DNA of 42,873 bases. Origin: Fodinicola feengrottensis. GTDB lineage: Bacteria > Actinomycetota > Actinomycetes > Mycobacteriales > HKI-0501. Of this stretch, positions 26,176 to 34,947 are shown piece by piece. The stretch's first letter is position 1. Every line of letters starts with the position of its first letter. Position numbers and translations under genes: made by a program. Under the pieces are notes generated by a model. It worked only from the letters and a program-made list of their open reading frames with translations. It was not told the DNA's origin and ran no database searches. The stretch spans positions 1 through 42,873 of the forward strand of contig NZ_WOTO01000074.1 of the NCBI RefSeq assembly GCF_010993775.1. The letters are read 5' to 3'.

Positions 26176-26520
26176 ATGGGTGAGCGCACATTGCGCGGAA
26201 GCCGTCTCGGTGCCGTCAGCTACGAGACCGACCGCAACACCGAACTGGCGCCCCGGCAGGAGGGGTCATACCGCTGTCCACGCGGCCACGACTTCACCGT
26301 GCCGTTCGCCGCGGATGCGGAGATCCCACTGATGTGGGAGTGTCAGCGGCACGGCGACGTGGGACGGCTCATCGACGGCGCGGAGCCGGAGACGAAGAAG
26401 GCCAAGCCGGCCCGTACGCACTGGGACATGCTGCTGGAGCGGCGCAGCGTCGCGGATCTCGAAGAGGTCCTGGCCGAGCGCCTGGAGGTCCTCCGGGGCC
26501 GCCGGAGCAAGTCCGCCTAA
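26176..26520 (+). CDS. rbpA: RNA polymerase-binding protein RbpA
   Basis: Actinobacterial RNA polymerase accessory factor that binds the principal sigma factor and stabilises open promoter complexes. The 114-residue product has the N-terminal tail LRGSRLGAVSYETDRN, the core domain with likely zinc ligands in YRCPRGHDF and WECQRHG, the basic linker ETKKAKPARTHWDMLLERRS and the sigma-interaction helix ADLEEVLAERLEVLRGRR. GGGAGGGG precedes ATG 26176. The second half of the zinc site reads CQRH where the Streptomyces protein has two Cys. A SigR promoter lies upstream and an intrinsic terminator downstream, so it is monocistronic. Confidence 0.95.
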   Translation: MGERTLRGSRLGAVSYETDRNTELAPRQEGSYRCPRGHDFTVPFAADAEIPLMWECQRHGDVGRLIDGAEPETKKAKPARTHWDMLLERRSVADLEEVLAERLEVLRGRRSKSA

Positions 26521-26608
26521 GCCAGCCGGCGGTCGGTATCGGATCGCCAGCTTGATGGTTCACCCGCCGCCAGCGTCGCCGGCGGGTGGCTCGTTGTTCC
26601 TCATCGCC

Positions 26609-26637
26609 GCCTTCTCCGTACCCGGAGAAGGCTTTTT
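26609..26637 (+). terminator. Intrinsic terminator of rbpA
   Basis: Perfect 10-base stem GCCTTCTCCG / CGGAGAAGGC with loop TACC, followed directly by TTTTT (26633-26637). An additional GC stem, ACCCGCCG / CGGCGGGT, lies about 30 bases before it. A textbook Rho-independent terminator. Confidence 0.9.
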
Positions 26638-26677
26638 GTTGCCTGCCAAGCGGCCCGCCCGGCACGCCCGGTCACGG

Positions 26678-26683
26678 TAGAGT
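26678..26683 (+). promoter_or_regulatory. Candidate -10 box with long leader
   Basis: TAGAGT is the best -10 candidate in the 358-base gap after rbpA. A transcript from here would have a leader of about 190 bases before ATG 26879. The leader has short GC inverted repeats, but I do not recognise a riboswitch. Apart from this and the terminator I see nothing in 26521-26878. Confidence 0.3.
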
Positions 26684-26878
26684 GAGGCCACGGCGACCCT
26701 TTGTTCTCGACCGCACCGCTGAGCGGGTTGATGGTCGGCCAGTCGCCACACTGCCGCGTCGCACCGAGTCCGGTGCCGCCCGGGTCACCGAGAGAACGGG
26801 TGTCGGCGCTCCCGCCGCCGCCTACCACAGTGCCCCGCGCGAATCGGAGACCCCGGACAGCGCGGAGAAGGTAACCAG

Positions 26879-27095
26879 ATGACCATGCGTACGTACCACA
26901 TCACCGGAGACCTGCCTTATTACGTGATCAGCTGCGGCGCCTGCGGCGACGCCTTCAGTTGCTACGACGATTCCTGCTACCAGCGCGACACGCTGGCCAA
27001 CCGGGCCGTCCTCGCCGGCTGGTCCGTCGCCGCACCGGTGCCCGGGCTGCGGCACCGGCACCCAGCGCCAACTGGCAGCTGCTTACAGTGCCTGA
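26879..27095 (+). CDS. Small zinc-ribbon protein (one frameshift)
   Basis: About 71 residues with two CxxC knuckles, ISCGACGDAF and HRCPGCGTGT, as in zinc ribbons. A further pair of Cys lies in FSCYDDSCYQRD. The first 52 residues are in one frame and the second knuckle in another, so an indel near 27040 is needed; the product then ends AAAYSA at TGA 27093-27095. GGAGAAGG at 26864-26871 precedes ATG 26879. Its stop overlaps the GTG (27088) of the next gene by 8 bases, which points to coupling. No specific family recognised; it may assist the following enzyme or bind nucleic acid. Confidence 0.65.
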
Positions 27096-28239
27096 GCAGC
27101 GACCGCTCGACCTCGGCGTTATCGGCCACTCGGCCAAGGAACACGAGCACCGGCTGCCGCTGCATCCGTCGCACCTCGACCGCATCGACGCCGAGCTGCG
27201 CGACCACATCTACCTCGAGTACGGCTACGGCGAGCGCTTCGGCGTCACCGACGAGCAGCTCGCGACCTCGGTGGCCGGGCTGCGGTCACGCGAGGAGCTG
27301 ATCGAGGCCTGCGATGTCATCCTGCTGCCCAAGCCGCAGATACAGGACCTTGCCGAGATGCGTTCCGGGCAGGTCCTGTGGGGCTGGCCGCACTGCGTAC
27401 AGGACGAGAAACTCACTCAGGTTGCGATCGACAAGCAGCTGACGCTGATCGCCTTCGAGGCGATGAACCACTGGAACAGCGACGGCTCGTTCGGACTGCA
27501 CGTCTTCCACAAGAACAACGAGCTGGCTGGCTACTGTTCGGTGCTGCACGGGCTGCAGCTCTCCGGCGCGACCGGCGACTACGGCCGGCGGTTGACCGCG
27601 GTGGTGATCGGCTTCGGCGCGACCGCGCGGGGTGCCGTGACAGCTCTGAACGCGCTCGGCGTGCACGACGTACACGTCGTCACGGCCCGTCGAGTCGCGG
27701 CCGTCAGCTCGCCCATCCACTCAGCCCGGATGGTGCACATCGACCACGACGACGCGGACCCGCGCCGCAGCCGCGTCCTGTCCGATCGGGGTCCGGTCCC
27801 GCTGCCGGGATTTCTCGCCGGGCACGACATCGTCGTCAACTGCGTTCTGCAGGACACCGAGGCGCCGCTGACCTTCCTGGTGGAGGACGACCTGGCCGCC
27901 TTCCGGCCCGGCAGCCTGATCGTCGACGTGTCGTGCGACGAGGGCATGGGTTTCAGCTGGGCCCGGCCGACCTCGTTCGCCGAGCCGACCTTCGTGGTCG
28001 GCGACAACATCCACTACTACGGCGTCGACCACAGCCCGTCACATCTGTGGAATGCCGCCACCTGGGAGAACAGCGAGGCGATCCTGCCGTACCTGCGGAC
28101 CGTGCTGGCCGGGCCGGGGGCCTGGGAGGCCAGCACCACGATCCAGCGGGCGATCGAGATCCGGGACGGCGTGATCCGCAACCCGAACATCCTCTCGTTC
28201 CAGCACCGATCCCCCGCCTACCCGCATCTTTCTCTTTGA
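27088..28239 (+). CDS. N5-(carboxyethyl)ornithine synthase / alanine dehydrogenase-like enzyme
   Basis: 383-residue NAD(P)-dependent dehydrogenase of the alanine dehydrogenase / CEOS family. The N-terminal substrate domain has IGHSAKEHEHRLPLHPSHL (the Arg that binds the carboxylate) and DVILLPKPQ (the usual Lys). The Rossmann motif is VVIGFGATARGAVTALNALG. A later DVSCDEGMGFSWARPT and VGDNIHYYGVDH match the family's closing segments. CEOS condenses pyruvate with ornithine; alanine dehydrogenase makes alanine from pyruvate. Sequence does not decide, though the insert-rich N-half favours the CEOS branch. GTG 27088 lies inside the zinc-ribbon gene; an intrinsic terminator follows directly. Confidence 0.75.
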   Translation: MPEQRPLDLGVIGHSAKEHEHRLPLHPSHLDRIDAELRDHIYLEYGYGERFGVTDEQLATSVAGLRSREELIEACDVILLPKPQIQDLAEMRSGQVLWGWPHCVQDEKLTQVAIDKQLTLIAFEAMNHWNSDGSFGLHVFHKNNELAGYCSVLHGLQLSGATGDYGRRLTAVVIGFGATARGAVTALNALGVHDVHVVTARRVAAVSSPIHSARMVHIDHDDADPRRSRVLSDRGPVPLPGFLAGHDIVVNCVLQDTEAPLTFLVEDDLAAFRPGSLIVDVSCDEGMGFSWARPTSFAEPTFVVGDNIHYYGVDHSPSHLWNAATWENSEAILPYLRTVLAGPGAWEASTTIQRAIEIRDGVIRNPNILSFQHRSPAYPHLSL

Positions 28240-28241
28240 GA

Positions 28242-28278
28242 AAACAAAAACGGGCCCTCCAGGGGCCCGTTTTTGTTT
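28242..28278. terminator. Bidirectional intrinsic terminator
   Basis: Perfect 16-base stem (28242-28257 with 28263-28278) around loop TCCAG. The GC part CGGGCCC is flanked by A-run on one side and TTTTTGTTT on the other, so it can terminate on both strands. It separates convergent genes that end at 28239 and 28282. Confidence 0.92.
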
Positions 28279-28281
28279 CGT

Positions 28282-28428
28282 CTAGCGGATGTCCTCCCGA
28301 ATGCTGTCGAGCGCTTCGAGCACTTTCACCGCGACGTCGGTGAGCGACTTTCCCTTGCCGGGACTGACTTTCTGGGCGCTCAAAACCCCTTCGACCAGAT
28401 CTCGGCGTTCGCTGTAACTGCGGCTCAC
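28282..28428 (-). CDS. Small 48-residue hypothetical protein
   Basis: GTG 28428 to TAG 28282 encodes a hydrophilic, mainly helical peptide: ERRDLVEGVLSAQKVSPG, then LTDVAVKVLEALDSIRED. AGAGGAG lies 5 bases before the start, and the gene begins 18 bases after the desaturase stop, so the two form an operon. No membrane segment or Cys. The good ribosome site, operon position and terminator directly after it support a real gene of unknown role. Confidence 0.6.
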   Translation of the reverse strand: MSRSYSERRDLVEGVLSAQKVSPGKGKSLTDVAVKVLEALDSIREDIR

Positions 28429-28446
28429 GATGACTCCTCTTGGTGC

Positions 28447-29558
28447 TTAGGTGGAGCTTGACGCGCGGCGCAGTGGCGCCCCGACGGCGTGCAGATGCTG
28501 CAGCACATAGCCGTACGACCGCAGCGCGGCCCGCACTGACTGTATGCGATGTCGTGCCGGAGACAGAACTCGTGGACGATCTTCTGGGCCCGCCGCAGGT
28601 TCGCCCGCGGCATGTTGGGAAAGAGGTGGTGTTCGATCTGGTAGTTCAGGCCGCCGAGCGCGAAGTCGACCCACCGGCCACCGGTGACGTTGCGCGAGGT
28701 CAGGACCTGTTTGCGGAGAAAGTCCAAGGAGTGCCCAGCGGACAGAGTTGGCATGCCCTTGTGGTTCGGCGCGAACGAGATGCCCATGTAAAGACCCCAG
28801 AGCGCCTGGTGCACCGCGATGAACAGGACGGCTTTGAGCGGCGACAGAACCAGGAACACCGCGGCGAGGTAGCCGACGGTCTGCACGACTACCAGGACAG
28901 CTTCCAGCCCACGGTTCTTGACCGCGTCCGTCCACACGGCCTGGATGCTCACCCGGCGCAGGTTGATGCCCTCCAGCAGGAGCAACGGGAAGAAGAAGTA
29001 CGCCTGGTGCTTGATCATCCAGCGCAGGAATCCGCGCTTTCCCATCGACTGCTCGACACTGAACGCCAGCACCGCCATGTCGATGTCGGGATCCTCGTCC
29101 TCGTGGTTCGGGTTGGCGTGGTGCCGGTTGTGCTTGCCGACCCACCAGCCGTAGCTCAGCCCGACCAGGCCTGCGTGCACGTACCCAATGGCGTCGTTGC
29201 TCCGTCTGGTCCGGAAGATCTGCTTGTGGCCGGCGTCGTGGCCGATGAACGCGAGCTGGGTGAAGACCAGCGCGAAGACGACCGCGACCAGCAGCTGCCA
29301 CCACGAGTCGCCGATCACCAGGAACGCGACACAGCAGGCGAACAGCGCCAGCAGGTTCGAACCGATCCGGAGGGTGTAGTAGACCGGCCGGCGGCGCAAC
29401 AGGCCGGCGGACTTGATCCGACGGGAGAGCTCGGCGAAATCGCTGCCTGTTCGGGGCGTCGCGAGGTCGAGTGTGGCCGCGGGGTCCGCGCTAGAGGTCA
29501 AATCAGTGACTCCATCCCAGACGTACGCAAGGGGAATGCGTCGGGTCTGGGGCGGCAC
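28447..29558 (-). CDS. Membrane fatty acid desaturase
   Basis: Acyl-lipid or acyl-CoA desaturase, about 350 to 370 residues. All three di-iron His boxes are present: FIGHDAGHKQ, KHNRHHANPNHED and NYQIEHHLFP. Four hydrophobic helices in two pairs (LLALFACCVAFLVIG, LLVAVVFALVFTQLAF, FFFPLLLLEG, LAAVFLVLSPLKAVLFIAVH) fit the family topology. One indel near 28560 breaks the tail; restored, VLQHLHAVGAPLRRASSST ends at TAA 28447. Start is unsure: GTG 29558 gives the longest product but has no ribosome site, while TTG 29501 has GGATGGAG at a good distance. A small gene follows in the same operon. Confidence 0.85.
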
Positions 29559-29697
29559 CCAAGCTGCGAGCCGGACCGTCCACCCGCCGAAGCTCTCGAC
29601 AGGTTCGCCGCAGCTTCCTTGAGAGTGTCAGCCGCGCAGCGGAGCAACAAGCTACCTGAGAGCTATCCGGCCGTTAACAGTCGATGGCAGTCGGACG

Positions 29698-30189
29698 CTA
29701 CCGACGGATGTCGCCCTCGATGACGCGTACGTCCATCGGGGTGGCCGGCGGCATCGATCCGGGTGTAGTGGCGGCGCGACCCCGGCGCGCTCGTACGCGC
29801 ATCGGCCCGATCATCGAGGCCGGCAGTCGTTGCGCGAGTTGCGCCAACGCCCGGTGATGCAGCGCGCGGCGAACGGGCGGCAGCAGCACGACCAGGCCAA
29901 CGACGGCGGTAAGGAACCCGGGGACGACGATCAGCAGGCAGGCGGCCAGCCCGAGCACGCCGTCCACCGCCTCAGCGGCTGGTGGCCGCTGCTCGGCCAT
30001 CGCCTCCCGGACCTCGCGCCAGGAACGCGGGCCCACCCTGGCAAGCAGCCAGATGCCCAGACCGCTCGCCGCCAGCAGCAACAGCAGGGTCGGGAGCAGC
30101 CCGAGGTAGTGCAGTGACACCACGACCAGCGCGATCTCCGCGATCGCCGTCACCGCGAGGGTGCCCACCGTGATCGCCAACCAGCGCAT
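29698..30189 (-). CDS. fxsA: FxsA-family membrane protein
   Basis: 163-residue small membrane protein of the FxsA family, named after the E. coli protein that suppresses F exclusion of phage T7. Helices ITVGTLAVTAIAEIALVVV, LGLLPTLLLLLAASGLGIWL and LLIVVPGFLTAVVGLVVLL, with the conserved GP.sW.e.r loop (VGPRSWREVREAM) and GvLgl.ac.llivPGFltd.vGl pattern. ATG 30189 follows GAGGTG. The tail after residue 120 is basic and Pro-rich. It normally neighbours ppm1 and rbpA in actinobacteria; here the ppm1 gene upstream is truncated. Confidence 0.88.
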   Translation of the reverse strand: MRWLAITVGTLAVTAIAEIALVVVSLHYLGLLPTLLLLLAASGLGIWLLARVGPRSWREVREAMAEQRPPAAEAVDGVLGLAACLLIVVPGFLTAVVGLVVLLPPVRRALHHRALAQLAQRLPASMIGPMRVRARRGRAATTPGSMPPATPMDVRVIEGDIRR

Positions 30190-30308
30190 GGCGTCACCTC
30201 TTTTCTTGACTCTCCCACCGAGGCTAGGCGCTTGCGGCCACCGCCGACAGGAAACCTCAGCTCCCGCACAGTTGGCCGCCAAAAGGCCCACGTACGAACA
30301 GGGTCAAC

Positions 30309-30507
30309 GCCGCTGGCGGCCGCGAGCTCGTTGGCGATCTCACCGGTGCCGTCCGGGCTCGAGTCGTCGGCGACCAACAGCTCGGCCTCCGGGACCGCCA
30401 CGCGCAGCCGGCCGATGATCTGCCGGATGTTGGCGGCTTCGTCGTACGTCGGGATGACGACGAGAACGCGCCCGAGGCCGGGATAGTCCGCCCGGCGGAC
30501 GGCTCAC
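30309..30507 (-). pseudogene. ppm1: Truncated polyprenol-phosphate mannosyltransferase (Ppm1) remnant
   Basis: N-terminal fragment of a GT2 polyprenol monophosphomannose synthase. After one indel near 30487, RVLVVIPTYDEAANIRQIIG, LRVAVPEAELLVADDSSPDG and TGEIANELAAASG match the family's nucleotide-binding start, including the DDSSPDGT metal motif. About 65 residues remain of the expected 240 or so; the rest, including the acceptor-binding region, is nowhere in the window, and fxsA begins only 120 bases on. The frame stays open to 30150 but with no family likeness. Its GTG overlaps the lnt stop, the usual lnt-ppm1 arrangement. Either a real internal deletion or an assembly loss. Confidence 0.75.
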
Positions 30508-32157
30508 GCAGCCTTCTCCCGGCGGCGGCCGAGGCGGCGCTGCGGACGAGTCCACCACAGCAGGGCCAGCGCCACCGCGGTGGCGAGGCTGGCGAGGATC
30601 TCCGGCCACTCGCCGAGCACCGCCGCCACCGTGGCGATCTGGTGGCCCGGGGCCGCGATCTGCACCTGCTCGACCAGGATGGCCTGTTCGAAAAGGCCGC
30701 TGTGCTGGCTCACTGTGCCGTCGTGTTCCACCACCGCGGAGATGCCGGTGGTGGACGCCATCACCGCTGGCAGCCCGTACTCGGCTGCCCGGAACCGGAC
30801 CATCGCGAGCTGCTGGGCGCTCTCCTCGGTCTTGCCGAAGGTGGCGTTATTGGTCTGCACGGCGATCATCTGCCCGCCGGCCGCAACCGCGTCGTGCACC
30901 AGGCCGTCGTACGCGACCTCGAAGCAGATCGAGTCGGCGAGCGTGTACTTGCCCATCGTCATCACCCCGACCCGGTCACCCGGGTAGAAGTCGCGTGGCA
31001 CCAGGTCGACCTTGTTCGACACCATCCGCGCGATCGAGCGCAGCGGGATGTACTCGGCGAACGGGACCGGGTGCCGTTTCACATAACGCTCGCCCGGTCC
31101 GGTTGTCGGGCTCCACACGATCGAGGTGTTGCTGACGTGCGTCGGGCCGGGGCCGTTCATCATGCCGCCGATCAGAATCGGCACCTTCATGGCCTGCGCG
31201 GCCTGGGTGATCTCGGCGTACGCGTCCGGGTTCGCCAGCGGGTCGATGTCCGATGAGTTCTCCGGCCAGATCACGAAGTCCGGCTGTTTCGCGGTGCCGG
31301 CGGCGATCTGGCTGGCCAGCTTCATGGTGGCGTTCACGTGGTTGTCCAGCACCGCGCGGCGCTGGGCGTTGAAGTCCAGCCCAAGCCGCGGCACGTTGCC
31401 CTGGATGATCGCGACCGTCACGGTGGGACCGCCCGGCGAGGGCAGCGGCACGACCAGGCCAATCGCCATCAGGGCGATCGCGCCGGCCGCGGCGCCGACC
31501 ACTTTCAGCAGCTGGCGCTGGTTGGCGGCCGGTGGCCGCTCGGAGAGCAGCCAGACCAGGGCGAGGGCGAGCAGTCCGCCGGTGGCCGCGACCGCGAAGG
31601 TGACACCCGGCGCGCCGGCCAGCGAAGCGAGCTTCAGCGTCGGCGCGTCGGCCTGCGAGAAAGCCACCCGGGCCCACGGGAAACCGCCGAACGGGATCCG
31701 CGACCGGAGCGCTTCGGACAGCACCCACGCACCACCTGTCAGGGCCGGTAGCAACGCCGGCCGCCGCCAGGTCAGTGGCGTGAGGGCACCCAGCAGTGCG
31801 GTGAAGGCCGCCTGCGACACCGGCAGGAACAGCCACACCGAGCCCACGTACGTACCGGCCCAGTGCAGCACAGCGGTGAAGAAGACCAACCCGAACAGGT
31901 AGCCGGCCCAGGCGCCTCGGCGCAGCCGACTGCCGCGCAGGGTGAGGGCGAAGAGTCCGAGCGCGATCGGCGCGGTCCACCACAGCCCGACCGGCGGGAA
32001 CGCGAGCCAGAGCAGCGCAGCGCACCGACAGCACCGACCCGAGCGCGACCGCCCAGGCCGGCAGCCGATCTGGATACCGGAAGGAGCGGCCGGTCGCAGC
32101 GGCCGCCGGTTCCTCCGGCGGGCTGGTCACCGAGTCGCTGTCCACCGTTGTCGCCAC
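30504..32157 (-). CDS. lnt: Apolipoprotein N-acyltransferase
   Basis: Transfers the third acyl chain to the N-terminal Cys of lipoproteins at the outer face of the membrane. About 551 residues. Hydrophobic N-terminal half with multiple helices (LLWLAFPPVGLWWTAPIALG, GFPWARVAFSQAD), then a nitrilase domain with the full triad: Glu in VIWPENSSDID, Lys in RYVKRHPVPFAEYIP, Cys in ADSICFEVAYDG. A C-terminal helix LATAVALALLWWT closes it. One indel near 32025 in a GCGCT repeat joins AVALGSVLS to LLWLAF. GTG 32157 is the start. Its stop overlaps the start of the ppm1 remnant. Confidence 0.92.
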
Positions 32158-32877
32158 GCGTCACTCCGTCCGGCCAGGATGCTGAATGCGGACGGCCGTC
32201 CGCCGGCCGGTGCAACCGGCCCGGCTGGAATGACCGTCTATGCATTGTGCAACGGCAAGCTACCCGCGGTCAGTCCACCCGGTCGCTTACACAGGTGGGC
32301 GGCGGGCAAACTTCTCAGAAACGTAATAAGGACGGCCCGAGCGGTCCTTTGTCGCGTACGGGAAAGGCGGCGGGCCGCCCCATGGTGTGGGACGGCCCGG
32401 CGACGTGGCGGTAGTGCGCTCGCAGCACGCTGTGCCTTGCGAAGGAGCGGTGCCGCCACACGACACAGCCCCCAGGTCACCCCAGGCGACGGCTCACACA
32501 GTGGTGGAAGTGGCCTTCGGTCCAAGTGCGCGCACCCTGGCCGAGTGCGCGAGCTTGTTGTCTAACGGTCCCCCCAAGCCTCCAGTGCTGTGCACCGCCA
32601 AGAACCGCCACGGGCGGGTCTGCCCTCCTGCGTCCCCACTGAGCCTGGCGTTACGCCGTTGTGCGCGCTGCCCAGGGGGTGCCGCGGAAAGGAGTCCCGG
32701 CAGGTCTGTTCCTGGAGTACGACGTGGAGCACATTAGGCATTTACGCAAGGCCCCGCAACACCGCTCTGACCTGGGTGTTTATCGCCTTTTCGCAGGTCA
32801 TCGCCATGTCGTGTTCAACAGCATTTCACTACCGAATCTGGCCACCTTCGGCGTGTTGCTCCCGACGCACCGGCCAG
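32158..32877. other. Long intergenic region with no supported gene
   Basis: About 720 bases between lnt and the amidohydrolase gene. The frames that stay open on either strand show no family likeness and no steady codon bias. A short inverted repeat AAGGAC / GTCCTT at 32331-32352 is terminator-like. Base composition from about 32700 to 32880 is clearly richer in A+T than the rest. I do not recognise an RNA family. It may hold a decayed gene or an unrecognised RNA. Confidence 0.4.
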
Positions 32878-34408
32878 TCATGGTAAAGGGTCAACTTGAC
32901 CTTCACGGACGAAGATTTCGGCGCCATGGACCAACGTCCGCAGACACGTCGGCGCCTTGGCAGCGAACTCCACCAATGTTCGCGGATCGTCGTCCGTCTC
33001 GAACATCGCCAGATGCGCGGGAGCGACCGCGAGGACACCACCCGGCTCCCCCACGCACTCCCAGCCGGTCCTGGTGTGCGCGTCCAGGGCGGTCCGCCAG
33101 TCGAGCCGGTGCTCGCTCGTACGATGTGCGGCGGCGGCCCGTACACCGGCCCACGGGTCGATCGGCGTCACCGGCGAGTCCGAGCCGAACACCAGCCGGA
33201 CGCCGGCGCTGTGCAGGCCAGCGAACGGGTTCAGAGTCGCGGCCCGCTCGGCGCCCAGCCGCTCGGCGTACATTCCGTCCGGCCCTCCCCAGGCCGCGTC
33301 GAACGCCGGCTGGACGCTCGCCGTCAGGCCCAGCTCAGCCGTCAACCGGATCGCCGCCGGGCTCATCATCTCGGCGTGCTCGATCCGGTGCCGCCCGGCC
33401 CGGATCACCGCGGCGCCAACTTGTCCGGTGGCGGCATGGAAACCAGCCAGCACGGTGTCGACAGCCGCCTCGCCGATCGCGTGGAATCCGGCCGGTACGC
33501 CGGCCGCCACGCAGCGCCGAGTACGTGGTCGCGGATCTCCACAGCGGACAGATAGGCGTGTCCTTTTTTTGTTGCGCTGTCGACATACGGCGACGCGAGC
33601 GCGCGCGGCGGTGTGCGAGCCGAGCGCGCCGTCGGCGAACAGGTCACCGCCGGCTCCGTGAGCACCGAGTTCGACAGCCTTCCGGGCGGCCCGCAACTCA
33701 CCCCAGTAGCCGGTGACCAGCGGGCCGGGTTCGGTGGCCGCGAGCCGGAGCAGCCCGGTGAAGTCGTCCTCGCCGGCGATCGCCGGGCCGCCGCATTCGT
33801 GCAGAGCTGCGATGCCCAGCGAGGCCGCGTGCCGGCGGGTGGCCCGCTGCGCACCGGCACGTTGAGCCGCGGTGACAGATGCGTACGCGATCGCGCGAGC
33901 CTGGTGATGCGCGTCGACGCTCAGATGGCCGGTCGACGAGAAACCCGCGGAGTCGCGCGTCGATCTCGCGGAGCAGCGCGGTCGACACGGCCGCGGAGTG
34001 CACGTCCGTACGGGAGAGATAGACCTGCCGTCCACCGGCTGCCGCATCCAGATCCGCAGCGGTCAGCGCTCGGCGCTCCGGCCAGCGACTCTCGTCCCAG
34101 CCGTGGCCAAGCAGGACCGCACTCACCGGCAGGGTGTCCGCGTACGCCCGAATGGCCAGCAACACGGCCGAATGTGACGGCAAGCCGGTGAGATCCAAAC
34201 CGGTCAGTGCCAGCCCGGTAGCGGTCGCGTGCACGTGCCCGTCCACGAAAGCCGGCAGCACCAGCGCACCGGCCAGCTCGACCGTACGGTCGGCGGCGAG
34301 CCCGGCGGCGCCGGTTTCGTCGCCGATCCAACCGATCCGGCCGTCGCTGACCAGCAACGCGGTGGCCGGATGGCCGTACACCCGGCCGTTCCGGTAGAGA
34401 GTGGTCAT
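32878..34408 (-). CDS. Amidohydrolase family protein (frames broken)
   Basis: YtcJ-type amidohydrolase, about 505 residues; family members hydrolyse amide or ester bonds with metal in a TIM barrel. The metal motif HxH is in VDGHVHATATG. Later marks are FADGALGSHTA, VPAGFHAIGEAAVD, RHRIEHAEMMSP, SVQPAFDAAWGG and LVFGSDSPVTPIDPW. Three frame repairs are needed, near 33955, near the T7 run at 33564, and near 33515. ATG 34408 lies 4 bases after the Lrp stop, so the two are one operon. Substrate unknown. It belongs to a group that commonly neighbours rbpA and lnt in actinobacteria (from memory). Confidence 0.82.
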
Positions 34409-34412
34409 CGGC

Positions 34413-34853
34413 TCACAGGGCCGGCGGGCGCCGCTCGAACGGGGTCGACAGCACGACGGTCGTCCGGGTCGAGACGGCTGCCGACATCCGGATGTCCTGC
34501 AGCAGCCGCTCCAGGTCGCTCGGCGACTTCACCCGCACTTTCAGCAGGTAGAACTCGTCGCCCGCGACGCTGTAGCAGGACTCGATCTCGGGCAGGTGCT
34601 TCACCCGCTCCGGAGCGTCGTCCGGGGCTCCCGGGTCGATCGGTTTGATCGCGATGAACGCCGTCAGCGGCAGCCCCACGGACTCCAGGTTGACGTTCGC
34701 CGAGTAGCCGGTGATCACGCCCCGCTGCTCGAGCCGCCGGACACGCTGGTGCACGGCGGACACGGACAGGCCGACACGCTCGGCGAGGTCGGTGTAGCTG
34801 CACCGGCCGTCCTGGGCGAGCGCGGCGACGATCGTACGGTCGATGTCTTCCAC
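34413..34853 (-). CDS. Lrp/AsnC-family transcriptional regulator
   Basis: 146 residues, intact. N-terminal HTH IDRTIVAALAQDGRCSYTDL with recognition helix LSVSAVHQRVRRLEQRGVI, then GYSANVNLESVGLPLTAFI and the RAM (ligand/oligomer) domain LPEIESCYSVAGDEFYLLKV. It probably senses an amino acid or related metabolite. It is first in a two-gene operon with the amidohydrolase and may regulate it. The upstream A+T-rich ATTATTTATGG (minus strand, around 34900-34911) is the likely promoter or operator. Confidence 0.9.
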   Translation of the reverse strand: MEDIDRTIVAALAQDGRCSYTDLAERVGLSVSAVHQRVRRLEQRGVITGYSANVNLESVGLPLTAFIAIKPIDPGAPDDAPERVKHLPEIESCYSVAGDEFYLLKVRVKSPSDLERLLQDIRMSAAVSTRTTVVLSTPFERRPPAL

Positions 34854-34947
34854 GGCCGGGACGGTACCCGACGCCAGCAGCGGGAATGCTTAAGCACGCC
34901 ATAAATAATCGCCGCCGATGGCGTCGGGTACCGCACAAAACGTTGCG

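Noticed and set aside
32661..33716. Plus-strand frame through the start of the amidohydrolase region
   Set aside because: Most of it is antisense to the amidohydrolase and Arg/Pro/Ser-rich; the short leading part has no family likeness.
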